A stretch of 64,000 nucleotides of DNA from an uncultured Paraglaciecola sp. (GCF_913020055.1 NZ_CAJWCF010000008.1:1-64000); one strand, 5' to 3'. Shown: positions 1 to 10,525, counted from the first letter of the stretch. A program made the numbers and translations. Notes: generated from the letters alone by a model not told the origin.

Positions 1-203
1 GTATTAACGAGACGGCCATTTTAGCCAATTTGGCCGGCCAGGCATTAGTTGTTACCGAAGAATTTAAAACCAAGTTGATTGACGTTGAGAAAGCTGTAAA
101 ACATTTAAACCCAGAGATGGCCATAGGTTTTGTTGTTAATAAAACTGAACAGGTTAGTTTAGAAGGTGGTGGTTATGGTTACTATTATGGAGCAAAAAAT
201 TAG
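1..203 (+). CDS. C-terminal end of an XrtA/PEP-CTERM-associated tyrosine autokinase (CpsD/CapB-like), 5' truncated by window
   Basis: Reading frame from nt 3: ...NETAILANLAGQALVVTEEFKTKLIDVEKAVKHLNPEMAIGFVVNKTEQVSLEGGGYGYYYGAKN*, with a Tyr-rich C-terminus typical of BY-kinases; followed directly by a PEP-CTERM-associated beta-barrel gene. Confidence 0.7.
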   Translation, partial: INETAILANLAGQALVVTEEFKTKLIDVEKAVKHLNPEMAIGFVVNKTEQVSLEGGGYGYYYGAKN

Positions 204-1858
204 TGTTGTTGCGGCCATTACTTAATCCAAATCAATCGGCCTCAAAAAAACAACTCGCTAAGTATGTCGCTGTTTTATTAGTGATGCTGCCATTCAGTGT
301 TTTTTGCCAAGAGCTTGATATTAAAGCAACAGTAAATACATCAGGCTATATATACGAAACTCAAATTGGGGATGAGGAGGCAACACAAGGTGAATCAATC
401 CTTGTAAAGCCATCTATTGTTGGCAGTTATTCTAGTCGACGCTTGTCCGCATCTTTAAGCGCCAATCATTCCATAGTGAAAAAAAATAGTGACAGTAGCA
501 TTGATACTGTCAACGGCACTACCACTGACAGTCAAAGTCAAAATTACACTGATTTCAAATATACCAGTACTTTAACACTAATTGAAAACGCAATGACGCT
601 GTCTTTAAATGGTACCCAAGGTTATCGAAATATCAGTCAGCAACAAAATTATTTTAGCGATAAAATTTTAGATTCAAAGGATTTAACTAAAACCACTAGA
701 AATAGTGCACAGCTGAGTTTTTCAATTCCAAACCCACTATATTTAGGGTTCAACTTGCAAGGAACCTATTCACAAACAAAATCTGACCGTTCTCAGGAAA
801 GTACATTAGGTTTAGACAACGATAATTTAGGTGTTGTCGCCAAACTCTACCAAGGTAAAAATGTACGAGGTGTGAATTTTGATGTTTCCGCACAGTATAA
901 CGATACTAGCCGCTCTAATTTGCAAAATTTTAAGTCAACTAGAGTGCAAGCTAATTTTGGTTTTCCTATTGTTAATAAAATTGAATTTTTCGTCACTGGA
1001 GGCTTAGAAGAATACGACTCTGGTAATATAGAGTTCTCATCTCGCTCTAATATTGACACCAGCAGCTACGGTGCAGGTTTAAAGTGGAATCCGAGCAATG
1101 AACGTACTATATCTTTAACCTATAATCAGCTTGACGAAGGCGATAAACAAACCAACTATGTAGGCTTAGATCTAGCTTGGGCATTTACCTCCAGAACTGC
1201 ACTCAATTTTGATTATAGTAAGCGTTTTTTTGGCGATTCATACCGTTTGGGATTTAAGCACTCACTTAAATCACTAAGAACATCTGTTACATATTCAGAG
1301 GATGTCACCTCGTTTTCTCGTCTTGGTGCTTCAACCACTACTATAACTGGCATTTTTGTATGTGAATTTGGATCGACAGATCTAGCCGATTGTTTTCAAC
1401 CAGACAGCCTAGATTATCAGTTGCAGGCAGGTGAAGAGTTTAGAGCGACCACCGAAATAGATACGGACATCACTGAAGAGGTTTTGTTTCGAAAGACAGG
1501 CACCGCCAGTATTGGTTATGACAAACGCAAGATCAAAGTATCTATCAATGCCAATTACAGCCAAACCGAGTACCTGGAGTCTGACCGAATAAACACTAAT
1601 CGTAGACTTAGCTTTAATTTTAACTACGCCTTAAGCCGCAAAACCAATATTAGCTTTGCATCTACTGTTGCTAAAAATCAACGTAGTGAATTGGAAGACG
1701 CAGATACCATAGTCACTAACAGCCTAGACTTCAAAAGAAACCTAACCCGACAGTTAAAGTTGAGTGTAGGCCTTAGATTGTTAGATAGAAAGTCAGATAC
1801 CCTAGAGCGTGACGGTAGTGATAAACGTTTAACTGTTGGACTCAATTACACCTTTTAA
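203..1858 (+). CDS. PEP-CTERM system-associated outer-membrane beta-barrel protein (TIGR03016-like)
   Basis: 551 aa, signal peptide, repeated amphipathic beta-strand pattern, terminal aromatic residue (NYTF*); GTG start overlaps the upstream TAG. Confidence 0.7.
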   Translation: MLLRPLLNPNQSASKKQLAKYVAVLLVMLPFSVFCQELDIKATVNTSGYIYETQIGDEEATQGESILVKPSIVGSYSSRRLSASLSANHSIVKKNSDSSIDTVNGTTTDSQSQNYTDFKYTSTLTLIENAMTLSLNGTQGYRNISQQQNYFSDKILDSKDLTKTTRNSAQLSFSIPNPLYLGFNLQGTYSQTKSDRSQESTLGLDNDNLGVVAKLYQGKNVRGVNFDVSAQYNDTSRSNLQNFKSTRVQANFGFPIVNKIEFFVTGGLEEYDSGNIEFSSRSNIDTSSYGAGLKWNPSNERTISLTYNQLDEGDKQTNYVGLDLAWAFTSRTALNFDYSKRFFGDSYRLGFKHSLKSLRTSVTYSEDVTSFSRLGASTTTITGIFVCEFGSTDLADCFQPDSLDYQLQAGEEFRATTEIDTDITEEVLFRKTGTASIGYDKRKIKVSINANYSQTEYLESDRINTNRRLSFNFNYALSRKTNISFASTVAKNQRSELEDADTIVTNSLDFKRNLTRQLKLSVGLRLLDRKSDTLERDGSDKRLTVGLNYTF

Positions 1859-2044
1859 ACAGTATTTATATTGATGAACTAGTACAGTTGCTAACCCAAT
1901 TTCACCCGATCATCAGATATCTATTTATCCCTTTTTTTACCTTCCCCGTATAATAACTAACATTCCTGTAACACTGCTATACTTTCAAAGCTGGTTGATT
2001 TTTGATCAGCACTTCATTAGTTAACGCGTCAGGAGAATATACAC

Positions 2045-2602
2045 ATGCAACGATATTATTATCTAAGTGATGATCTAAACGACCTCGAAGCTGTTGAACG
2101 AGAACTTGAAAAAAGCGGGCTCAGTTCGCCGCAACTCCATGTACTGAGTGAGAATGATGCGGAAGTAGAAAAACATCACCTACACGCCATTGAATCAGTT
2201 CTCAAACAAGATGTGGTTCACTCTACCCAACTAGGTGCCGTAGTGGGTATTATTACTGCAGCGCTTATTTTAGGCCTTACTTATGCCATGCAATGGCATA
2301 CCACAGCAGCGGGTTGGCTTCCTTCAGGTTTTTTGGCGGTGATTGTATTAGGTTTTTGTGCTTGGGAAGGTGGCTTAGTTGGTATTCAAATACCTAATTA
2401 CCAGTTTAAGCGTTTTCAAGCTTTGTTGAAGCAAGGTAAACACGTATTTTTTGTTGATGTATATGCGAATCAATATGAGGTGTTGTGTGACGTGGTTGAA
2501 CGTCATTCTTCTTTAACTTTTGCAGGGCAAGGAGATGCGACACCATCATGGGTAGTCAAAGGTCAAGACAAGTTCAAGCATGCAATGAAAGCACTGCCTT
2601 AA
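2045..2602 (+). CDS. conserved membrane protein of unknown function, two central TM segments
   Basis: 185 aa; hydrophobic stretches LGAVVGIITAALILGLTYAM and LAVIVLGFCAWEGGLVGI; RBS-like aggagaa upstream. Confidence 0.6.
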   Translation: MQRYYYLSDDLNDLEAVERELEKSGLSSPQLHVLSENDAEVEKHHLHAIESVLKQDVVHSTQLGAVVGIITAALILGLTYAMQWHTTAAGWLPSGFLAVIVLGFCAWEGGLVGIQIPNYQFKRFQALLKQGKHVFFVDVYANQYEVLCDVVERHSSLTFAGQGDATPSWVVKGQDKFKHAMKALP

Positions 2603-2631
2603 CCTCCTCTGTACCACTAAGTTTGTTTAGA

Positions 2632-2661
2632 AAGCCAATGTAATCAGCATTGGCTTTTTTG
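2632..2661 (+). terminator. Rho-independent terminator
   Basis: AAGCCAATG-TAATCAG-CATTGGCTT followed by TTTTG, downstream of the 2045-2602 gene. Confidence 0.85.
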
Positions 2662-2707
2662 TGCAGATTTTTAGTCTTTTAAATCAAACTACACATCATC
2701 ACTTAGC

Positions 2708-3979
2708 CTAACCTGCCGCCTGAAAATCACCAAAAAATCGCATGCCTACAGTCACATCTTGAATAATGTGTAATTGGTTAAAACGACTTTGCTGGGCACT
2801 GTCTTTTTCTAGCATAAAGCTTCGTTTGTTTTGTTGAGGCAAGCCTTCGTATTCAGCCACAATTTGGAATAACCACATTTCTGGCTCCCAAAGTAATTCT
2901 CGTTCAGCTAAATAATCCACACCACTTAAGGCTTGTGGACTTTCTATTACTTGAATAAAAAAGTCTTCTACGTCTTTTGCTAGTTGCTTTTGCTCGGTGG
3001 CGACTAAATTCTGTGCAGCTACAGCAAAACCTTGGGTTTGTTGTTCTGACTGTGAACCTTGCTCTTGCTCTCTGGGCACTGCTCGGGCAAGTTCTGCTAG
3101 CGCATAGCTATCTTGTGCCCTGTCTAAAGCGATAAAGGCCTTAGCGTTGATACTATGAGCCTGATTAATCACCGCAGGCACTTGACTACGATTCGGATAA
3201 TCACCTATTTGAAAATTAGGATGTTGACGTAAAAAGGCACTCATTCTGTTTATTAACAAGGCTCTATCTTGTTGTTGCCTAAAACGGGCCATCAACAAAA
3301 CCAAACGTTTTTGCACTTGAAACAATGAGCCAGAGTGCTCAGAAATACGGGCCTGCAGTTGACTGACTAATAACTTGCGTAGAGTGCCATCACTGCCTGC
3401 TAGTTGAATAAGATCGTCAAAGTTAATAATGCCAAAGCCGTCTAGTATTCGCCTAAGTTGACGCTGGGCCAGTTCAATTTCTAAAATTTTGTCATCTAAA
3501 CTACTAACAAAACCAAATTCAGTATTCAATCTATGCCACAGGCTTTCAATTGCATCACCAAATTGCCCTGTCATGTCGTTAACACGCTCAGTTAGCAGTT
3601 GTATGTGATGTTCACTGGCTGCGTAATCACCTTTTTGCCTAGCTGCTTGTAATGACTGCACCCGGGTCTGAATTTGGTCGAGGTGTTCGCCCACATCAGA
3701 GTTAATTTGCCGTTTGCGTTCATCTTGAGTCAAACTTGCAATCAATTCGTTAACGATTGGTCGTAAACTTAACGATTGCTCGTCAGGATAGAACAACACG
3801 CGGCTGTCTAGCAGCTTTTGCAGCGCTTGCTGAGAAAAAACCGACTCGCTCACCTGCCCTTCCAAGTACCCCTGCATTAACGCATCAGCATGTTTACCAA
3901 TAAGTTCTAAGCGTTCTTTACCCAACTCAAATAAAGGGTTGCTTTGGGCAGTGCTTTTTTTCTGCTTTACCTGACTCAA
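2708..3979 (-). CDS. MksF/kleisin-like subunit of SMC (condensin) complex
   Basis: 423 aa; helical protein overlapping the 207-aa MksE-like gene by 4 nt; third gene of the SMC operon. Position and fold pattern suggest the kleisin. Confidence 0.6.
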   Translation of the reverse strand: MSQVKQKKSTAQSNPLFELGKERLELIGKHADALMQGYLEGQVSESVFSQQALQKLLDSRVLFYPDEQSLSLRPIVNELIASLTQDERKRQINSDVGEHLDQIQTRVQSLQAARQKGDYAASEHHIQLLTERVNDMTGQFGDAIESLWHRLNTEFGFVSSLDDKILEIELAQRQLRRILDGFGIINFDDLIQLAGSDGTLRKLLVSQLQARISEHSGSLFQVQKRLVLLMARFRQQQDRALLINRMSAFLRQHPNFQIGDYPNRSQVPAVINQAHSINAKAFIALDRAQDSYALAELARAVPREQEQGSQSEQQTQGFAVAAQNLVATEQKQLAKDVEDFFIQVIESPQALSGVDYLAERELLWEPEMWLFQIVAEYEGLPQQNKRSFMLEKDSAQQSRFNQLHIIQDVTVGMRFFGDFQAAG

Positions 3980-4599
3980 AACATGGACTCTTGTTCAGGC
4001 GTTTCGTCATCAATCGGCAGGTTTTCTTCGTCTTTGATAAAACGTACCAACTCAATGAGTTGTTCAACTTTACCTGTGACAATAAAAAACAGTCTATCTT
4101 TGTGCGGCTGATGTAAATAACCTAGCTCTTTGATCCTGCGAAAAACCTGCTTAATTTGCATATCAGCTTTATCGCTGGTTGATTTGAATACTTTGTCATT
4201 AGCAAGATGCGCCAAACGCTGGATAAGAGACTGGTTATCTACAACCTTAGACTCAAAGTCTTGTAACTTAATAGTGTCACCCGCGCTGAGCGCGCCATCG
4301 CGACCTAACGCTTCTTGTACCAACTGCATCCATTCCAGCATAGGCAACAAAGATTGCACTGTGTGGGTAAATTGATGGCTTAAATGCTGACGGGCGTTGG
4401 GAGTCAAATCACAATAAGCCAGAAAATACACCGAGCCATCATCGTTCTTCGCCACTCGTCTATTTAGCGGCCTTAAGAAATGATTTAAGTCATCCACCAA
4501 TTCGTCATTTTGTAGTTTATGAAAACTATGTTCGTCGGTAACCGCACAAATAAACTCACCTTCCAACAAGCGTTCTAATAATGGGCCATGTTCTATCAT
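3976..4599 (-). CDS. MksE-like subunit of SMC (condensin) complex
   Basis: 207 aa; small subunit between SMC ATPase and kleisin-like gene; 4-nt overlaps on both sides. Confidence 0.6.
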   Translation of the reverse strand: MIEHGPLLERLLEGEFICAVTDEHSFHKLQNDELVDDLNHFLRPLNRRVAKNDDGSVYFLAYCDLTPNARQHLSHQFTHTVQSLLPMLEWMQLVQEALGRDGALSAGDTIKLQDFESKVVDNQSLIQRLAHLANDKVFKSTSDKADMQIKQVFRRIKELGYLHQPHKDRLFFIVTGKVEQLIELVRFIKDEENLPIDDETPEQESMF

Positions 4600-7500
4600 G
4601 CGTTCACCTGCGAAGATTCAGTGGCCGAGGAGTTATTTTGCTGCAAACGTTCGGCAATACGACTGAGTTTAGGTTCGATTTTTTCCAATTGTTGTTTTTG
4701 TTTATCAATCAAATATCGATGTTTAAACAACATCAACACATCAGACTCCGGATTCGGAAACGCGCCCAAAATGTGAATGTTATTGGTATCACAAGCCTTA
4801 AATAGTTTTTCAACATTGTGATATGCCAAAGTACCAATTTCATCAATAGGCCAGTGAACATGAATGTTGGCTTGATTGCGTAGTAGTCGAGTAAAGGCCA
4901 ATAGGAATTTACACAAGATCAAATAAGCCATGCCGTGACTAGAAGATTCAAGTAATTGCCTATCATTCTTAATCACCAAATCTGAGCCACCTTCATTCAG
5001 ATGTAACTCCAAACGTAACAAGGATTCAATGCTGTAATTGGCATCATTCGGCAATACCTCAACCACATCGGCCAAGTTATCTAAATAGGCCTCGCTGGGC
5101 AAAAAGTCGTCTGAGGTGTTCCACTTATTATATTGCTGAGCGAAACGTTTCAGTGGCGCCCAAAAGTTAAGCTCATCAACCGTAGATATTATCTTCACTT
5201 CAGAACGGGCAATACCGTCCAAGGATAAATCATCAGACACTTCGTCGGTCAGGCGTTTACTTTGCTGGGCAATTTTGCGGTTAATATCACTGAAAACAGT
5301 GAAGAACTTATTTAAGTCACCGCCTATGGTTTCCCCTTGCTCAACTATTTGCCGCTGACGAGATTCTAAAATACTCAATAAACGCTGCAAAATCGGTAAA
5401 CGTTCTCGCACATTGGCATCTTCATCCAACACGGCAAACGCTTGCAACATAGTATCCAGAAAATCTTTACCGGCATCTTTACCTAAATTGGCTTCAAACT
5501 CGGATAATGACTCTTTTAATTTTTTCTCACCGCGACTTCTGCTTTCTAGTGCTTCTGTACAACGATTGATTCGTTCTGCCTGATCTCCTAGGTTAATCGT
5601 TGACTCTTCTGCAGGTTTAAACGAAAAAATAATATGACCAAGTTGGCGTACCATAGGCTCAATTTCTGTCATCAAAGCAGCAAAACCAGACAAACTTTTC
5701 TCTACTGTTGATAAAGTTTGCGATAAATCCACTCGTTTAGTTTGGTATTGACTACCTAAAGTGGCTTGTTGTTGTTCTAGCTGCTGAGTAAGCGCTTTTA
5801 ATTCAGCTTCTTGTTCTAGTAATTCTGGGCGTTGCTTCAACCAATCAGTCTGAACAAATGTTTTATATTCGTTTAGTTCATCACGTCTAGCGGTAACCGC
5901 TTGAAGATGATTTTTTAACACCTCAATTTGCTGCTTAAGTTCGCGCAGAGTGATGGGGTCAATATCCTTGTTAGCCAATTCTTGGTTAAAGGCATCTTCA
6001 AGCTGTTTAATTTGATCGCGATTTTGCTGTCTTTTGTTATCAACTTGGCGCTCAAGCTCTTCTATTTGGTCATCTAAAACAGCTAATTCATCTTGCCAGC
6101 CAGTCTTAAATTCTAAAAGTTGCTCTTCAAAATCAGATTTTAATACATCGATAGCACTTTGTTTTTGCGATAATACTTGCTGCTTTTCATCTAGATGCTG
6201 CTGCAAAGTTTGTTTGGCTTGTTGCTTACGTTTCTCTAGTACAGATTTAAGTTCATCGGCAAAACGTTGTTTAGCACTTCGCGCATAATCTGACTCTTGT
6301 TCTGCTTGTTCAAACGCTCGATTTTGTTCGGCTACGGTTTCTCGTTGTAGCTCAGCCTCTCGATGACATTCGTCCAATTCAGACTCAGCTTGTTTTTGTT
6401 GTTTTTCGGCGGCCACTAAGTGTTTTTTGGCATGCTCTAACGACATGCTTAAGGTCGTTTCATCTTGAGCATAATCCGGCGCTTCAATGATGGTTATATC
6501 TAGCTGTACACCCAATAAATTGTTACTTAGCGCGTTATCATTGTCTGCAAGGAGTTGCGGTGATAAATCTTTACGATCAAGTAAAGGTTCATCAATCAAC
6601 TTACCGATACTCTGCTCCCAGCCGGGTTTATGGTCCCTGAGGAATTGCCTTAAGCTATCTTGTTCCGGTGAAAGTTGTTTATGTAACTGCTGCAGGCGTT
6701 CTTTGGCTTGCCGAGAAGCTTGTCTTGCTTGATCCAATACTTTATCGGCTTCTTCGCGTTTATTTCTCAGCTGTTGATAGGTATTTTCAGCCAGTTTTTT
6801 AGCACTTGAACTCTGTTGCCATGCTCGCTGAGCCAGCTCTAAACGTTTGTCAGCTAAGGTTTGATTTTCCAGTTCTTGCTCGGTAGGTGTCGCTTGTTTA
6901 GCTTGATGTTCAAAGCGCACTATACTGCGCTCTGCATCTAATAATTGTTGATCAAACTCTTTGGCTTGCGACTCTTTACGTTGTTCAAATTGTCCCCGTA
7001 AATCCACTTCTTTTTCATTTTGATTTTTGCGCGCAGTCTCTTTTTGTTGGCTAAAGACTTTTACTTGCGCCTGATTTTTACGGGACAATCGTTCTAAGGA
7101 TTCAGACAACTTAAACTTTTGCTGATCAAGCTGGCCTTGTAAGTCTTTATGTTGCTCAATCAACAAATTGTATTGTTCTAACTTTTGCTCGTATTCTTCA
7201 CGTTTGAGGGGCAAGGCATCCATATCTTTCTGTAATTGGTCGAGATCAGAATCTTGATAGTTTTCATACTGTTGTTGAATATGGTCTAACCGTGACGATT
7301 TGGCTTTAAGGTTTTCAGCGGTTTCACTGACGCGGCTGTTCAACACCCCTTCAGCTTGTTCAAAAGACTCTTTTTCAGTGTTTTGTTGGTTTTTAATTTT
7401 ACTACGCTGCTCTTGGGCATCGGCCTTTTGAGTCGCTAAGGTCTGTAAGTCTTTTTCTAATATCGGCTTAAGCTGTAACAGCTGATTTTCAATGGTATTC

Positions 7501-8285
7501 AGTTTCTCCGACTGCACCTGAATTTTTTGATATTCATTCTGCATTTTTTGCAAACGCATGGTTTGTCGCATCTGCGTGATCCACTCACGAGCCTTGGTAT
7601 TCTTGACTGTGGTAGTAGGCTGAACTAAACCATCTTCTTCAAAAATGGCAGCCAACATAGTTCGCAAGGTATCCATCTTGCCTTCTTTAGCATGTACCGC
7701 ACTGACCAACTTCTCTATATGCCTAATACGATGTTGGCTAGACACCAAACTGTAACGACTGGCTAGCTGCCTTAGTTTAGTACTTTCACGCCCTGCCCCT
7801 CGGCCTAAACTGACATCATTTTGAATAATATTACGGAATTCACTAGTCGCTTGAATTTTATGAGAAAAATCGATACCAAGCTGGCGCAGTTGTTTTATCC
7901 ACTGCTCGGGTAACATAGCTTGTACATTACCCTTTTCCACGTCCACTAAAATCTGTTCTTGATGATAAGGCGCTTCAACAAAGCGATACTGTACGCCATC
8001 ACTGCCTTTACGAGTCAATACAACTTGGCAATTCTGACCGTCTTCCCTTTGGTATTCATAAATCAGATAACTATTGGCGTGGGGCAAATAAAAGTCATCA
8101 AACTTCTTACGGGTTTTGGGCACGACTTTACTGGGTAATTCACCATAAAAGACCGGGATCAAACGTTGTAAAGTGGTTTTACCCGACGCATTGGTGCCAC
8201 AAATATTACTGTGTCCCGATACATCAAGTTCAACAAAACCAGGGAGGTGACAATTAATCAGAATAATACGGTGTAACCCAGGCAT
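4596..8285 (-). CDS. SMC-like ATPase, MksB/JetC-like
   Basis: 1229 aa; Walker A GTNASGKTT near the N-terminus, long coiled coil, signature-like SSSHGMAYLILCKFLLAFTRLLR and Walker B-like HWPIDEIGTLA near the C-terminus. Confidence 0.8.
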   Translation of the reverse strand: MPGLHRIILINCHLPGFVELDVSGHSNICGTNASGKTTLQRLIPVFYGELPSKVVPKTRKKFDDFYLPHANSYLIYEYQREDGQNCQVVLTRKGSDGVQYRFVEAPYHQEQILVDVEKGNVQAMLPEQWIKQLRQLGIDFSHKIQATSEFRNIIQNDVSLGRGAGRESTKLRQLASRYSLVSSQHRIRHIEKLVSAVHAKEGKMDTLRTMLAAIFEEDGLVQPTTTVKNTKAREWITQMRQTMRLQKMQNEYQKIQVQSEKLNTIENQLLQLKPILEKDLQTLATQKADAQEQRSKIKNQQNTEKESFEQAEGVLNSRVSETAENLKAKSSRLDHIQQQYENYQDSDLDQLQKDMDALPLKREEYEQKLEQYNLLIEQHKDLQGQLDQQKFKLSESLERLSRKNQAQVKVFSQQKETARKNQNEKEVDLRGQFEQRKESQAKEFDQQLLDAERSIVRFEHQAKQATPTEQELENQTLADKRLELAQRAWQQSSSAKKLAENTYQQLRNKREEADKVLDQARQASRQAKERLQQLHKQLSPEQDSLRQFLRDHKPGWEQSIGKLIDEPLLDRKDLSPQLLADNDNALSNNLLGVQLDITIIEAPDYAQDETTLSMSLEHAKKHLVAAEKQQKQAESELDECHREAELQRETVAEQNRAFEQAEQESDYARSAKQRFADELKSVLEKRKQQAKQTLQQHLDEKQQVLSQKQSAIDVLKSDFEEQLLEFKTGWQDELAVLDDQIEELERQVDNKRQQNRDQIKQLEDAFNQELANKDIDPITLRELKQQIEVLKNHLQAVTARRDELNEYKTFVQTDWLKQRPELLEQEAELKALTQQLEQQQATLGSQYQTKRVDLSQTLSTVEKSLSGFAALMTEIEPMVRQLGHIIFSFKPAEESTINLGDQAERINRCTEALESRSRGEKKLKESLSEFEANLGKDAGKDFLDTMLQAFAVLDEDANVRERLPILQRLLSILESRQRQIVEQGETIGGDLNKFFTVFSDINRKIAQQSKRLTDEVSDDLSLDGIARSEVKIISTVDELNFWAPLKRFAQQYNKWNTSDDFLPSEAYLDNLADVVEVLPNDANYSIESLLRLELHLNEGGSDLVIKNDRQLLESSSHGMAYLILCKFLLAFTRLLRNQANIHVHWPIDEIGTLAYHNVEKLFKACDTNNIHILGAFPNPESDVLMLFKHRYLIDKQKQQLEKIEPKLSRIAERLQQNNSSATESSQVNA

Positions 8286-8603
8286 AGACTTCCTTTAATC
8301 AAGGGTTTAATAACCGTATAATTTTACCAAGAAGTAGCCATGTTTAACACCAGTAACGGTCGTTATAGCCACCTTTTTACCAGAGTAAAAATTGAAAGAT
8401 TTTAAAAGACAGCTTTCACAATCAAACTTGACTTAAAGTTTAACAATTGCGAGAATTTAACTAGGATTTCGGAGATGCCTGTCCGTAAAAGATGAATTCA
8501 CTCTGCATATATTGCATGCTTTTTCATGCGACTTATCGCTTTTAAAACAATTTACACCATTAAGTAAACCTAACGGAAGGTAATACTACTTAGGAGTAAT
8601 ATT

Positions 8604-9131
8604 GTGAATAAAGCCTTAGATGAACTTAAAATCCAAGCAAAAATTTTACTTAAATCAGTAAAAGAAAACCACCCCACTGCAACCCAACGCTTGAAAAGAC
8701 ACTATAAATATTATCAAGAGGGATCTGTATACCAACCAAAACTCAAACATTGCCAACAAGTTGTAGCTTGTGAGTCAGGATTTCTCGACTGGCAACATGC
8801 ACATCAAATATTAAGTGCCAACGACCTGAATCAGGATAAACAGACCAGCATGGGATCGTTTTGGCATGATCATAGGTGCAACGCTTTACTCAATTATTGG
8901 TTTAGTAATTATCCTGAGGCCGCGATTTTTCACCAAGGAAAACCAGAGACTTATCTATTTCCCTATAATCATCAGTTTATTGTGGCCACACAGGAATATG
9001 TGCAGGCTATTGGATTACATGAACTAGACCCAACACTTTGGCATATCGTGCAAAATAACTTGGTTGCGAGTTACACCAGTGATGCATGGGATAAAATTGC
9101 ACTGGCGAGGTTACAAAACCGAATAATCTAA
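8604..9131 (+). CDS. hypothetical protein, divergent from the SMC operon
   Basis: 175 aa; N-terminal LKIQAKILLKSVKENHPTATQRLK...CESGFLDWQHAHQIL resembles the short helical GFxxWxxAH module seen at the N-terminus of some glyoxalase/ankyrin-type proteins; rest unknown. Confidence 0.5.
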   Translation: MNKALDELKIQAKILLKSVKENHPTATQRLKRHYKYYQEGSVYQPKLKHCQQVVACESGFLDWQHAHQILSANDLNQDKQTSMGSFWHDHRCNALLNYWFSNYPEAAIFHQGKPETYLFPYNHQFIVATQEYVQAIGLHELDPTLWHIVQNNLVASYTSDAWDKIALARLQNRII

Positions 9132-9147
9132 TCAATAACATATTACT

Positions 9148-9200
9148 GATAACAATTGGTCGATAGGCAAAGGATTGCTCCCTATCTATTAATTGTTATC
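9148..9200. repeat. inverted repeat / hairpin
   Basis: GATAACAATT (9148-9157) and AATTGTTATC (9191-9200), with partial inner complementarity (cgatag/ctatc). Confidence 0.6.
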
Positions 9201-9326
9201 TCATAGTTATGCTGTGATTTAGTCATTTATCTCATACTATATTGAGTAGCAGTTAAGAGAAAACTGATCGACTTAAGCTATATTGCAGTAATAGATTGCA
9301 GAAACAAATTACTTATAGAGAATGAC

Positions 9327-9503
9327 ATGTTCGGTTTTTTAAAAGCAGACCCAATCAAAAAATTACGTAAAATCTATGACCAAAAATCTACAGATGCCAT
9401 GTTGGCGCAGCGCAAAGGTGATATAAAAACTTACTCGATGCTTACTGCTGAAGCAGAAAAATTATGGGCAGAAATAGAACAACTAGAAGCTGGAAAAAAA
9501 TAG
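9327..9503 (+). CDS. small DUF6435-like protein
   Basis: 58 aa MFGFLKADPIKKLRKIYDQKSTDAMLAQRKGDIKTYSMLTAEAEKLWAEIEQLEAGKK; below the supplied ORF length cutoff. Confidence 0.75.
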   Translation: MFGFLKADPIKKLRKIYDQKSTDAMLAQRKGDIKTYSMLTAEAEKLWAEIEQLEAGKK

Positions 9504-9525
9504 AAACCTCACTCGACTCCAATTT

Positions 9526-9954
9526 TTAATATTGTGTTTCGATCCAACTTTCAAAAATAAGGCAGGCCGAGACACTATCAACTTTTTGTTTATCAAGCTT
9601 TTTGAAGCCACCGAGTTCAAACAAACGAGCTTTAGCATCAACTGTGGTTAATCGTTCGTCGCAAGTTTCAACTACGACTTTGTATTTAGCGTTAAGACGG
9701 TTAGCGAATTTTTTTGCAGAAAATGTCACTTGTTGACTGGTTCCATCCATATTCAGAGGTAAACCTACCACTGCTAATTGCGGGGACCATTCAGCAAACA
9801 ACTTTGCCACAACATCCCAATTTGGAATACCATCCACAGCCTTGAGGGCATCAAGTGGAGAAGCAGTGCCGGTTATCTCCTGCCCTACAGCAACACCAAT
9901 GCTTTTGGTACCGAAATCAAAAGCTAAAATGGTTCGTTCGCCTGGTTTACTCAT
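9526..9954 (-). CDS. ruvX: Holliday junction resolvase RuvX (YqgF)
   Basis: [16 protein letters not shown] motif; adjacent to algH and gshB as in many gammaproteobacteria. Confidence 0.92.
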   Translation of the reverse strand: MSKPGERTILAFDFGTKSIGVAVGQEITGTASPLDALKAVDGIPNWDVVAKLFAEWSPQLAVVGLPLNMDGTSQQVTFSAKKFANRLNAKYKVVVETCDERLTTVDAKARLFELGGFKKLDKQKVDSVSACLIFESWIETQY

Positions 9955-9967
9955 TTAGTAAACTTCA

Positions 9968-10525
9968 TTAAGCGTGACCTACATCAGGGCCTAATTGCCA
10001 AACATCTATGCCTAAGCGCTGTACAGCAGTTTCCCATTTTTTATGGATAGGCGTGTCGAATAAAATTTCAGTATCGGCTTCAACCATTAACCATGAATTG
10101 GTTTGAATTTCTTCTTCTAGTTGCCCTGCTGTCCAACCAGCATAACCAAGCATAATCAGTGATTTTTCTGGCGCATCGCTGTTGCCTAAAGACGATATGA
10201 TGTCTTTAGAAGTAGTTACCATCACTTGTGGAGTCATGTTTAAACTTGAACTCCAACCAGGTTGTGAGGTGTGTAAAATAAAACCACGGTCTTGACTGAC
10301 CGGGCCACCAGCCAAAATGATATCTTCAGCTTTTTCGTCAATCACCTTCGCCTTATCATCTACCTGCTCAACTAGTTCCTTTAACTTCATGCCTACTGGC
10401 TGATTGATTACCAAGCCCATGGCACCGTGTTCGTTGTGCTCACAAATATAGGTAACCGTTCGGGCGAAGTATGGGTCCTCCATACTTGGCGAGGCGATGA
10501 GTAAATAATTCTGCAAACTTTGCAT
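9968..10525 (-). CDS. YqgE/AlgH family protein
   Basis: LLIASPSMEDPYFARTVTYICEHNEHGAMGLVINQP. Confidence 0.93.
   Translation of the reverse strand: MQSLQNYLLIASPSMEDPYFARTVTYICEHNEHGAMGLVINQPVGMKLKELVEQVDDKAKVIDEKAEDIILAGGPVSQDRGFILHTSQPGWSSSLNMTPQVMVTTSKDIISSLGNSDAPEKSLIMLGYAGWTAGQLEEEIQTNSWLMVEADTEILFDTPIHKKWETAVQRLGIDVWQLGPDVGHA

Noticed and set aside
6034-6732. Plus-strand ORFs (6034-6288, 6487-6732) within the SMC ATPase gene
   Set aside because: Antisense to a long coiled-coil CDS; Ser/Cys-rich composition is the expected mirror of Gln/Glu/Lys codons. No independent support.
2708-8285. Complete Wadjet (JetABCD) defence system
   Set aside because: No JetD/Toprim nuclease in the flanks and gene order differs; only an SMC/Mks-like core can be supported.
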